DNA of 64,000 bases from Sinorhizobium sp. Lineage in GTDB: Bacteria > Pseudomonadota > Alphaproteobacteria > Rhizobiales > Rhizobiaceae. This document shows, in pieces, positions 9,029 through 16,874 of this stretch (the stretch's first letter is position 1; each line of letters opens with the position of its first letter). The DNA lies in the NCBI GenBank assembly GCA_031178305.1, contig JAPSJG010000001.1, forward strand, positions 1-64,000, given 5' to 3'. The notes beneath the pieces are model-generated. The model had not been told where the DNA came from, made no database searches, and saw nothing but the letters and a program-made list of their open reading frames with translations. A program made the position numbers and the translations under genes.

Positions 9029-10030
9029 TCAGTAGCTGATCTTCTTCATGTAGCGCCGCGCCTCAAGCATTTCGTGCTTGCGCAGGTCGGCGATCTTATA
9101 GGCGAAACGCCAGAGCGTGTCGAAGAAGATCAGTGGCACGACGTTGCCCCGGAACTGCGGGTCGATGCCGGAGAGATCGAGCTTTTCAGCATCCAACACC
9201 AGGATGTTCTCGGCCGAGCCGAAGCGGTGCAGGAATTCGTCGGCGCGCTGTTCGAGCGGCCGCGTGCTGTCGAGACCCTTCATCAGGATGAAGGCGCGGT
9301 TCTTGTCCAGCACCTCGAAGGGGCCGTGGAAGAACTCGTTGGCATGGATCGCCTGGCTGTTGATCCACTGCATTTCCATGAGCACGCAGATCGCGAAGGA
9401 ATAGGCCGCGCCGTAGCTCGCGCCGCTGGCGACCGTGTAGACCACGTCTTCCTTGGCAAAACGCGGCGCATAGTCCTCGAACATCGGCGCGAAGGTGGCG
9501 TGCGCCCGGTCGATTGCCGGCTGCAGGGCAACAAGGCTGTCGATCAGCGTCTCGGTCAAGTCTTCGCCGCCGGTGAGCGCAACGAGACCCATCACGATCT
9601 GGTAGATCCGCGAATAGTTGCTGTTCTTCGCATCGATCGGCACGCCGGTCGTGTAGGGCGCTTCGAAGCCGACAACATGGTCGACCGCCTTCGCGAGGGG
9701 GGAGGCGGGCTCCACCGTCAGGCCGATGGTGGTGGCGCCTTTCGAACGGGCGAATTCGGCCGCGGCGGTGGTTTCCTTCGTCGTGCCGGTCATCGAGCAG
9801 AGAATGACCAGCGCATTCCGGTCGAGCGAGCGCGGAGCGCGGGCGACGAACTCGGCGGCATTATAGACGTCTGACGGCAGCGGCGCGTGCTGGTCGAGCA
9901 GGAACTTGGCCGGATGCATGATCGACAGCGAGCCGCCGCAGGCGACGAAGAACACATACTTCACCGATTTTGCGTCGAGGGCGGAAAGCGCCGCAACGAC
10001 GCCGGCGTCAAAGGCGGAGGGGAGGGACAT
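9029..10030 (-). CDS. SIS-domain sugar-phosphate deglycase, FrlB/FraB-like
   Basis: This 333-aa protein has tandem SIS domains (VFFVACGGSLSIMHPAKFLL near residue 26; VVYTVASGASYGAAYSF near 196). The segment MEMQWINSQAIHANEFFHG places Glu219 and His235 sixteen residues apart. As I recall, that is the spacing of the catalytic Glu/His pair of Salmonella FraB (E214/H230), the fructose-asparagine-6-phosphate deglycase. The predicted reaction cleaves a 6-phosphofructosyl amino acid to glucose-6-phosphate plus amino acid. It is the first gene of an operon with the GntR regulator and the cyclodeaminase-like protein. A glucosamine-6-phosphate-type function is the main alternative. Confidence 0.8.
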   Translation of the reverse strand: MSLPSAFDAGVVAALSALDAKSVKYVFFVACGGSLSIMHPAKFLLDQHAPLPSDVYNAAEFVARAPRSLDRNALVILCSMTGTTKETTAAAEFARSKGATTIGLTVEPASPLAKAVDHVVGFEAPYTTGVPIDAKNSNYSRIYQIVMGLVALTGGEDLTETLIDSLVALQPAIDRAHATFAPMFEDYAPRFAKEDVVYTVASGASYGAAYSFAICVLMEMQWINSQAIHANEFFHGPFEVLDKNRAFILMKGLDSTRPLEQRADEFLHRFGSAENILVLDAEKLDLSGIDPQFRGNVVPLIFFDTLWRFAYKIADLRKHEMLEARRYMKKISY

Positions 10031-10045
10031 GGTCGTACCTTTCTA

Positions 10046-10066
10046 TATGACGTCATAATACGTATT
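10046..10066. promoter_or_regulatory. two adjacent palindromes, candidate GntR operators
   Basis: The perfect palindromes TATGACGTCATA (10046-10057) and AATACGTATT (10057-10066) abut one another 16-36 bp upstream of the SIS gene start, in the divergent region shared with the flavoprotein gene. Position and symmetry fit operators for the GntR regulator of this operon. Confidence 0.5.
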
Positions 10067-10116
10067 GTAAATCTCACGGAGGTGTCAAGCGGACCTTGAC
10101 ACCTCCGCCAAAACTT

Positions 10117-10130
10117 TGCGAACGTTCTCA
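10117..10130. promoter_or_regulatory. LacI-family operator, copy 3
   Basis: TGCGAACGTTCTCA lies 48 bp before the flavoprotein GTG start and about 87 bp from the SIS gene start. It links the divergent SIS and flavoprotein units to the LacI regulator at 3371. Confidence 0.65.
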
Positions 10131-10177
10131 CATTGTAACGGGAATGTCATCGCTGCGGTGATGGGCGGGAGTGGAGC

Positions 10178-11671
10178 GTGACCGAGATCTACGATACCGT
10201 GGTTGTCGGCGGCGGCATTATCGCCGCGGCGGCTGGTCAGCACCTGGCGGCGGCGGGCTATCGCACGCTGCTGGTCGAGCGCGACGACTACGGCGCGGGC
10301 ACCTCCAGCAAGACCTCGCGGTTGCAGCATTGCGGGCTCGGCTATCTTTCCGCCGCCAGCGGATCGATTGCTGCCTTTCTGGCCCACCCGCGCAGCGCGA
10401 TCGAGTGCGTCAGCCTCATGCGCCGCTCGATGCAGGGGCGGGCGGAGTTCGTGCGTTTGGCGCCCGAGCGGGTGAAGCCCGTCGCCTTCATCATTCCGCT
10501 GACGCCGGAAAACGCCATTCCCCACTGGAAAGCCCGCCTGGCTTTTCGTCTGATGACGGCAAGCGACGGCGGCAAGGTGCCGCTCAACCTTCGCATCCTT
10601 TCCGCTGAAGAGGCGCGGGCGCATCCGGCCCTTCAGGGCATGGCGGGCCTTAAAAGTATTCGGGGAGTGATGAGCTTCACCGAATACCAGTATCACTGGC
10701 CGGAGCGCATCGTGGTCGATACGGTGATGAAGGCGCGGGCGATCGGCATGGAGGCGCTGAATCATACGGCGGTGACGGGGCTAGCGCGGCAGGGTGATCT
10801 CTGGCGGGTCATTCTGACGGCCGCCGAGGGATCGCGCGATGTTCTGGCGCGTGCGGTCGTCAATTGCGCGGGCGTGTGGATCGATGAGGTCACTGCGCTG
10901 GCGGGGGCACCGCATATTCGCAAGAATACCGGCGAGAAGGGCACCAACATCGTTGTCCGCCTGCCGGAGGGCCTGCGCGGCATCGGCTTCGAGACCGTGA
11001 CGGCGGCGGGTGCACCCTTCTATCTTATCCCCTGGGGCGAGCTTCATTATGTCGGCCCGTGGGATTCTGCCTCGGATGGCAGGCCGGAAGGCTTTCGCGC
11101 GACGGAGGCGGAGATCGCCGCCATTCTCGATCAGCTCGGCCGCCTGTTCCCGAGTTTCGGCCTGAAGCGCGAGGATGTGCTCTATGCCTGGGCTGGCGTG
11201 CGGCCGCGCAGCCTTGCCAGGGACGGCAAGGGGTCCGCGCCCGTCGTCCGCGAGCATGATCTCACCGATGAGGGCTTGCCTAATGTCTTCACTTTCACCG
11301 GTGGGCTGCTGATGACCCACCGTGATGCCGGGCGGCGGCTGACGCGCGCCGTTGCGCGCCGGCTAAGACCTTCCGGCCCGCCGCGCCAGCTCGATGAGCC
11401 GTCGCTGCATCTTCCGGATATGGACCAAGTCACGGAAGCCTCGGTCGCCCATGCTGTCCTCAACGAGCAGGCGCGCACGCTCTCAGATATCCTGCGCCGC
11501 CGCCTTTCCGTCGGCTGGGAGCCGGATCTCGGCCTACGCCATGTGGAAAGGGCCGCGAAGCTTGCGGCACCGCATCTCGGCTGGACGCCTGAAGAGACGG
11601 CGGCAAAGATCGCCGATTTCATCGACGAGACGACAACCGAATTCAGTGTTCGGACATCTCAGCCGCCATGA
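10178..11671 (+). CDS. FAD-dependent oxidoreductase, glycerol-3-phosphate dehydrogenase (GlpD)-like
   Basis: This 497-aa protein has an N-terminal Rossmann FAD motif (VVVGGGIIAAAAGQHLAAAG) and the second FAD contact GTSSKTSR. A long DAO domain follows, then a GlpA/GlpD-type C-terminal helical cap (residues about 400-490, with VAHAVLNEQARTLSDILRR). GTG 10178 follows GGGAG/GGAG. Homologues oxidise glycerol-3-phosphate or related polyol phosphates and pass electrons to quinone. Here, under a LacI operator with the kinase and deglycase, the substrate is unknown; a sugar-derived hydroxy compound is plausible. It ends 90 bp before the TIM-barrel gene. Confidence 0.7.
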   Translation: MTEIYDTVVVGGGIIAAAAGQHLAAAGYRTLLVERDDYGAGTSSKTSRLQHCGLGYLSAASGSIAAFLAHPRSAIECVSLMRRSMQGRAEFVRLAPERVKPVAFIIPLTPENAIPHWKARLAFRLMTASDGGKVPLNLRILSAEEARAHPALQGMAGLKSIRGVMSFTEYQYHWPERIVVDTVMKARAIGMEALNHTAVTGLARQGDLWRVILTAAEGSRDVLARAVVNCAGVWIDEVTALAGAPHIRKNTGEKGTNIVVRLPEGLRGIGFETVTAAGAPFYLIPWGELHYVGPWDSASDGRPEGFRATEAEIAAILDQLGRLFPSFGLKREDVLYAWAGVRPRSLARDGKGSAPVVREHDLTDEGLPNVFTFTGGLLMTHRDAGRRLTRAVARRLRPSGPPRQLDEPSLHLPDMDQVTEASVAHAVLNEQARTLSDILRRRLSVGWEPDLGLRHVERAAKLAAPHLGWTPEETAAKIADFIDETTTEFSVRTSQPP

Positions 11672-11698
11672 AGCGGCGCGCAGACCTGCAGAATCGAA

Positions 11699-11712
11699 TG
11701 AGAACGTTCGCA
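11699..11712. promoter_or_regulatory. LacI-family operator, copy 4
   Basis: TGAGAACGTTCGCA lies between the GlpD-like gene and the TIM-barrel gene, 49 bp before the latter's ATG. This gives the pair 11761-14669 its own LacI-controlled promoter. Confidence 0.65.
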
Positions 11713-11760
11713 TAAGTAAGCTGAAGTTGCCGCATCGGCGATCACTAGAGAGGACAGAAT

Positions 11761-12600
11761 ATGGCACTTGATGAGCGCAATATCGGCGTGATGAATTTTC
11801 ACTATGTGCGGCATACGATGGACCGGTTTCTGGCCGATGTCTGCGATGCCGGGGTTTCGCGTATCGAGCTTTGGGCGGCCGCGCCGCATTTCTATATCGG
11901 CGACAAGACGCTAGCCGACGCGCGGGCTCTGGGACGGAAAGTGCGTGGCATGGGCCTCAACATCGTTGCCTTCACGCCTGAGCAATGCATCTACCCGATC
12001 AATATCTCCGCGAGGGAGCCGGAGCTGCGCGACCGCTCGCTGCGCTACTTCCTGGAGTCGATGGAATTTGCCATCGAATGCGGCGCCCCGGCGCTTCTGG
12101 TCACCGCAGGCGGCGGCTATCGCGACGAGCCGACGGAACAGGCACTGGAGCGCTGTGCCGACTCCATGGGCATCCTCTGCGACCGCGCGCAGAAACTCGG
12201 CATCGATCTCTGGATGGAATCCCTGCCGGACTCCTTTGCCAACATCATCCGCTCGGCCCGGGAAATCCGCGAACTGATGGACAAGCTTAAGAGCTCCGCG
12301 CTTCACGCGGTCTACGACGTGGCCGGCGCGGTAATGACACGTGAGACGCCGGAGGACTATTTCACCCATCTCGCCGGCCGCGTGGCGCATGTGCATTTCA
12401 CCGATTCCGATGCCGGCGGTAGCCACCTCGCCTGGGGCGATGGCATCATCGATCTCGACAAGCTGGTCGCCTATCTACGCAGCCAGAATTACGAAGGATC
12501 GCTGACGATCGAGCTGACCAACTGGAAATACAATGTCGATCCTACCCCGCCGCTGAAACAATGCGTCGAGGCCATGCGCAAGGCCCTCGGTTCGGAATAG
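11761..12600 (+). CDS. sugar phosphate isomerase/epimerase family TIM barrel
   Basis: This 279-aa xylose-isomerase-like TIM barrel shows the expected metal-binding strand ends: the Glu of LWMESLPDSF, the Asp of VYDVAGAV, the His of VAHVHFTDSD and the Glu of LTIELTNW. AGAGAGGAC precedes the ATG. Relatives include IolE/IolH/MocC, hydroxypyruvate isomerase and tagatose epimerases, so it likely isomerises or epimerises a ketose-like intermediate. A LacI operator lies 49 bp upstream, and the flavoenzyme gene follows 17 bp after its stop, so the two form one unit. Confidence 0.8.
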   Translation: MALDERNIGVMNFHYVRHTMDRFLADVCDAGVSRIELWAAAPHFYIGDKTLADARALGRKVRGMGLNIVAFTPEQCIYPINISAREPELRDRSLRYFLESMEFAIECGAPALLVTAGGGYRDEPTEQALERCADSMGILCDRAQKLGIDLWMESLPDSFANIIRSAREIRELMDKLKSSALHAVYDVAGAVMTRETPEDYFTHLAGRVAHVHFTDSDAGGSHLAWGDGIIDLDKLVAYLRSQNYEGSLTIELTNWKYNVDPTPPLKQCVEAMRKALGSE

Positions 12601-12617
12601 GCGGGGAGGGCTCGGAC

Positions 12618-14669
12618 ATGGAGGAACAAAACCCAGCCGCTGCGCCGGCAGGCAGGGCCGATGCGTTGCTGCGACCGCTGCAGCTTGGCCGGCTTACTCT
12701 GCGCAACCGGATCATGAGCACCAGTCACGAGACCGCCCTCGAGGAGGGCGGACACCCGCTGGAAGCCTATCAGCGTTATCACGAGGAGAAGGCCAAGGGC
12801 GGCCTCGCGCTGACGATGTTCGGCGGCTCGGCGCGCATCTCCGCCGATACGAGCTGGGGCGGCACGCAGCTGGACGTGTCGAGCGATGCGGTCATCCCGG
12901 CGTTCCGCACGTTTTCCGAGCGCATCCACGGCCATGGGGCGGCGCTCATGTGCCAGATCTCCCATGTCGGCCGGCGGGCGAATGCCACGGTCGGCGCGTG
13001 GCTTCCCGCGCTCGGCCCCTCCCATTCCCGCGAGGATTATAACCGCAACTTCGCCCATGAGATGGACAGCCACGATATCGCGCGCATTGTGCGAGACTTT
13101 GGCCATGCGGCGCGACGGGCGCGCGAGGGCGGTCTCGACGGCATCGAGACGATGACCGGAGGCCACCTGATCGGGCAGTTCCTGTCGCCGATGGTCAATC
13201 GCCGCACCGATGAATTCGGCGGCTCCCTTGAAAACCGGATGCGCTTCCTGCGCATGGTTTACGAAGAGATCCGCCAGCAAGTGGGAAGCCATTATCCGGT
13301 CGGCATCCGCTACACGATCGATGAGGATCACAAGGACGGCCTGAGCTTTGCCGAGGCAGTCACCGTTGCTAACAGGCTGGAGCGGGAAGGGCTGGTCGAT
13401 TTCTTCAATTGCATCTTCGGCCGGTTCGACACCCGCCTCAACCTGCTGGTCTATAACATTCCCGACATGACGGCGGCATCCGCGCCATGGCTGCGCCAAG
13501 TCGGGACGTTCAAGGCGGAAACGAGCCTGCCGGTCTTCCACGCTGCCAAGATCGCGGATGTCGCGACCGCGCGCTACGCGATCGATGCGGGGCTGGTCGA
13601 CATGGTCGGCATGACGCGTGCGCATATGGCAGATCCGCAGATCGTCAACAAACTGCGCTCGGGCAGGCAGGACCAGATCCGGCCGTGCGTCGGCGCATCG
13701 CATTGTCTCTATCGTCCGGTGCATTGCATCCACAATCCGGCAACGGGCCGCGAGACCTGGTTGCCGCAGGTGATCGGGCGCTCGGCGGATGCCGGGCGCA
13801 AGGCAGTCGTCGTGGGCGGCGGGCCAGCAGGGCTGGAGGCTGCGCGGGTGCTCGCCGAGCGGGGCCACCACGTCGTGCTCCTGGAAGCGGCGGACCGGCT
13901 TGGCGGGCAGCTCGTGCTGGCTGCAAAGGCCCGTCTCCGCCGCGACCTGATCGGCATCGTTGACTGGCGCGTTGCCGAGCTGGAGCGCCTCGGGGTGGAT
14001 GTCCGGCTCAATGTCTATGCGGAGGCGCTGGACGTTCTTGCCGACGCGCCAGATCTCGTTCTCGTCGCCACCGGCGGCATTCCGGATTTCGGGTCTGTCG
14101 GGGGAAGCGAGCTGTGCCTCAGTGTCTTCGACGCTCTTGGCAATCCCGCGCAGGTCGCGGATGACGTGCTGATCTATGACGCGACCGGGCGCCATCCCGC
14201 GCCCTCGGCCGCCGCCGAGATCGCAGCAACCGGTAGAACGGTGACTTTCGTCGCCCGCGACACTTCCATCGCGCCGGAGATGGAGCATCACTCGAGCATC
14301 ACCTACCGCAAGGCGCTCGCCGGGCATGACGTGCGGGTTCTGCTGGAACACGAACTGGTGTCGGTGAGCGCGCGGGATGGACGGCGGGAGGTGGTGTTGC
14401 GGCACCTGCTCACGGGCCGGGAACGGCGCGAGACCTTTGCGCAGGTCATCGTCGAGCATGGGACGATCCCGGTGAACGATCTCTTCGACGAGCTGCGGGC
14501 CTTCTCGGCAAACGATGGCGTCACGGAGATCGAAAGCTTGATCGGTCCTGCACCACTACGCGGCCGGCGAATCTCTGGTTTCGAGCTGCACAGGATCGGG
14601 GATGCTGTCAGCAGCCGGTCGGTTCATGCTGCGATGCTGGATGCCCTAAGGCTCGCGGTGCAATTCTGA
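12618..14669 (+). CDS. NADH:flavin oxidoreductase, old yellow enzyme / dienoyl-CoA reductase family (StcD-like)
   Basis: This 683-aa enzyme has an FMN TIM barrel (residues about 20-370, with FNCIFGRFD and GMTRAHMADPQIVNK) fused to a Rossmann FAD/NAD half (KAVVVGGGPAGLEAARVLAERG, near 395). The junction reads CVGASHC-x6-C. In trimethylamine dehydrogenase, CIGCNVC supplies iron-sulfur ligands; here one of the four expected Cys is Ala and the last spacing is shorter. Relatives demethylate N-methyl amino acids such as N-methylproline, or reduce enoyl groups. ATG 12618 was chosen for its domain fit. The 3' end overlaps the convergent LacI gene by 24 bp. Confidence 0.75.
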   Translation: MEEQNPAAAPAGRADALLRPLQLGRLTLRNRIMSTSHETALEEGGHPLEAYQRYHEEKAKGGLALTMFGGSARISADTSWGGTQLDVSSDAVIPAFRTFSERIHGHGAALMCQISHVGRRANATVGAWLPALGPSHSREDYNRNFAHEMDSHDIARIVRDFGHAARRAREGGLDGIETMTGGHLIGQFLSPMVNRRTDEFGGSLENRMRFLRMVYEEIRQQVGSHYPVGIRYTIDEDHKDGLSFAEAVTVANRLEREGLVDFFNCIFGRFDTRLNLLVYNIPDMTAASAPWLRQVGTFKAETSLPVFHAAKIADVATARYAIDAGLVDMVGMTRAHMADPQIVNKLRSGRQDQIRPCVGASHCLYRPVHCIHNPATGRETWLPQVIGRSADAGRKAVVVGGGPAGLEAARVLAERGHHVVLLEAADRLGGQLVLAAKARLRRDLIGIVDWRVAELERLGVDVRLNVYAEALDVLADAPDLVLVATGGIPDFGSVGGSELCLSVFDALGNPAQVADDVLIYDATGRHPAPSAAAEIAATGRTVTFVARDTSIAPEMEHHSSITYRKALAGHDVRVLLEHELVSVSARDGRREVVLRHLLTGRERRETFAQVIVEHGTIPVNDLFDELRAFSANDGVTEIESLIGPAPLRGRRISGFELHRIGDAVSSRSVHAAMLDALRLAVQF

Positions 14670-15749
14670 AGCACCCACACTGTCTGCGGGAGCGGCGACG
14701 GAGGCGCGCTCGACGACTTCCGTTCGCAGGACAACGCGGTTAGCCTCCCCGTCGGTTCCATTCAGCCGACCGACCAGCAGCTTGGCCGCCGTCTCGCCGA
14801 GGCGGTATACAGGCTGGCGCACGACGGTGACGGGGGGCGTCGTGACGGAAGTCCAGTCCGCATCGTGGAACGATACCAGCGACAGGTCGTCCGGAATGGT
14901 TAGGCCGAGTTCGCGGCCGACCTTGAATACTTCGAGGCCGATCACGCTGTCCGAGGCAATGATCGCGGTCGGGCGCTGCGGGGATTTGAGCATCGCCGTC
15001 ACGATGCGGTGGGTATGTTCCGGCGTGACCGCGCCCACATGCACCCAGTCTTCCATTCCCTGAAGGCCCGCCTCGCGGCAGACGCCGAGAAAACCCTCGA
15101 TGCGCCGGCGCACCGAGCCAGTGTTGATGTCGTCCGGCGCGCGGAAGCAGTGGTCCGGGGTGTCGCAGGCAGTGAGATAGGCGATGCGGCGATGGCCGAG
15201 CGCAAGGAGCCGGCGCGTGATGCCTTCGGCGGCGTGCCGGTCGTCCGCAAGCACCGTATCGACGTTAAGTGCCTCGCTGCCGCGGTCGAGCAGCACGAGC
15301 GGTCGGCCGGAGCGGGTCGCCTCCTTAAGATGCCCGACATCGCTTTCCTTGGCGGGCGACACGATCAGGCCGTCCACTCGCTTTGCAAGCAGGGTGCGGA
15401 TCGCAGCCTTCTCGGTGCCGACGTCCTCGCCCGAATTGATGAGGACGACGGTGAAGCCCGTCTGCCGCGCGACATCGGTAATGCCCCGCACTGCGAGGCT
15501 GAAGAAAGGGTTCTCGATGTCGCCGACGACGACGCCGATCGTGCCGGAGCGGCCCGTGGTCATGCTGCGAGCAAGTTCGTTGGGTTGGTAGTCGAGGGCG
15601 CGGGCGGCGGCGGTCACGGCGTCGCGCACCCGGTCGCTAACCGTGCCGTAGCCTCCCAGAACGCGCGCTGCGGTCGCCTTTGACACGCCCGCCTTGCGAG
15701 CGACATCGGCGACCGTGACGGAGGCGGAACGGGTTGGGTTCTGGTCCAT
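14646..15749 (-). CDS. LacI-family transcriptional regulator (second module)
   Basis: This 367-aa regulator has the HTH VTVADVARKAGVSKATAARV, the hinge NELARSMTTG and an effector domain with IGVVVGDIENPFFSLAVRG. It is similar in layout to the LacI protein at 3371 and probably a distant paralogue. ATG 15749 was chosen because upstream codons are not LacI-like. It is divergent from the binding-protein operon at 15978, with two identical palindromes between them, and is thus the local regulator of the permease/dehydrogenase cassette. Its C-terminus reads VVERASVAAPADS, parallel to VERGSVARL in the first LacI. Confidence 0.9.
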   Translation of the reverse strand: MDQNPTRSASVTVADVARKAGVSKATAARVLGGYGTVSDRVRDAVTAAARALDYQPNELARSMTTGRSGTIGVVVGDIENPFFSLAVRGITDVARQTGFTVVLINSGEDVGTEKAAIRTLLAKRVDGLIVSPAKESDVGHLKEATRSGRPLVLLDRGSEALNVDTVLADDRHAAEGITRRLLALGHRRIAYLTACDTPDHCFRAPDDINTGSVRRRIEGFLGVCREAGLQGMEDWVHVGAVTPEHTHRIVTAMLKSPQRPTAIIASDSVIGLEVFKVGRELGLTIPDDLSLVSFHDADWTSVTTPPVTVVRQPVYRLGETAAKLLVGRLNGTDGEANRVVLRTEVVERASVAAPADSVGASELHREP

Positions 15750-15816
15750 GAACGCTAGCCTTACAAGAGATGTTGACGACTGGCAAATGCGAAGATAACA
15801 ATTGCTAAAAGTAAAA

Positions 15817-15850
15817 GAGACCGGTCTCATATTCGAAAGAGACCGGTCTC
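15817..15850. promoter_or_regulatory. tandem LacI operators, 22 bp apart
   Basis: The perfect palindrome GAGACCGGTCTC occurs twice (15817-15828 and 15839-15850). Centre spacing is 22 bp, about two helical turns, so two repressor dimers could sit on the same face. The site lies between the divergent LacI gene and the binding protein. Confidence 0.75.
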
Positions 15851-15977
15851 AAGAATAAAAGGCAGAGAATTCCGGCATGCGAACTGCATGGGCGACGCGT
15901 GGGCCGCGCCACCGTCTGGACGGGACCCGTGTGCCTTGAAATCATCGCAGGCAAGACCACCAGAGGAGACGAAACCA

Positions 15978-16814
15978 ATGCGATTTACCGAATCTCTCAC
16001 TTCCCCCTTTGCTCAAATGCGCGCCGCCGCCATCGCGGTAGCCCTCGGTCTGCTGGCCAGCGCAGCGACGCCAGCGCTCGCCGAGGACAATCCGCTAGGC
16101 CTCATCGATCCCGCTGTTATCAGCGTCGGCACAATGGGCGATGCCAAGCCCTATGCCTTCACCACCTCCGACGGCACATTCACCGGCTTCGATATCGAAC
16201 TCTTCCTGAATGTCGCCGAGCGCATCGGCTTCAAGAAGGAGCAGGTGATCTTCACCGGCCAGGAATTCGCCGCGCTGATGCCGTCGGTCGCCAACAGCCG
16301 CTTCGACGTCGCGGCCGCCGCGATCGGCACGACGGACAAGCGCAAGGAGACCGTCGATTTCACAAATGGTTATCTGGCGGGTTACCTGTCGGTCCTGACG
16401 GCGGACGCCGCGATCAAGGACGCCGCCAGCCTTCAGGGCAAGCGTCTCGGCGTCGTGCAGGGCACGCTCCAGGAGATCTACGCCCAGAAGAATTTCACGG
16501 GCGCCGATCTCGTCAAGTTCCCCGACAACAACTCCGCGGTGGCCGCGCTCAACAACGGCACGGTGGACGCCCATTTCCTCGACTTCGAGGCCGCGAAGGA
16601 CTATTCGGGCCGCTATGACGACCTGAAGGTGGCGGTAAACATCCCAAGCTTCGACGCGCCGGCCGGCTTCGTCGTGCGCAAGGGCAATGACGCGCTGCGC
16701 GAAGCGCTGAACAAGGGCCTGTTCGACGCCATGCAGGACGGCACCTGGAAAACCCTGCACGAAAAATGGTTCCCCGGCACGCCGATGCCGGATGCGTATC
16801 TTCCCAAGCAGTGA
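15978..16814 (+). CDS. ABC transporter substrate-binding protein (family 3)
   Basis: This 278-aa precursor has a signal peptide ending ATPALA before EDNPLG (cleavage near residue 36). The mature protein is a small polar-amino-acid-type binding protein ([20 protein letters not shown] near the start; [18 protein letters not shown] at the end). AGGAGAC precedes ATG 15978. It is the first gene of the operon under the GAGACCGGTCTC operators, followed by a single gene that supplies both permease and ATPase. The ligand is unknown. Confidence 0.85.
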   Translation: MRFTESLTSPFAQMRAAAIAVALGLLASAATPALAEDNPLGLIDPAVISVGTMGDAKPYAFTTSDGTFTGFDIELFLNVAERIGFKKEQVIFTGQEFAALMPSVANSRFDVAAAAIGTTDKRKETVDFTNGYLAGYLSVLTADAAIKDAASLQGKRLGVVQGTLQEIYAQKNFTGADLVKFPDNNSAVAALNNGTVDAHFLDFEAAKDYSGRYDDLKVAVNIPSFDAPAGFVVRKGNDALREALNKGLFDAMQDGTWKTLHEKWFPGTPMPDAYLPKQ

Positions 16815-16874
16815 TGCCACCTTGCCGGTCCGGCCGCGCCGGTCGGACCGGTCTTTCCTTCAAGGGACCTCCTG

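Noticed and set aside
8288..9874. 528-codon plus-strand frame opposite the GntR and SIS genes
   Set aside because: It crosses two complete minus-strand genes with good ribosome sites and recognisable domains.
12489..14459. Long open frame on the minus strand opposite the old-yellow-type gene
   Set aside because: It is antisense to a gene with clear FMN and FAD motifs. Its product is rich in His, Arg and Gln with no domain, as expected for the complement of GC-rich coding DNA.
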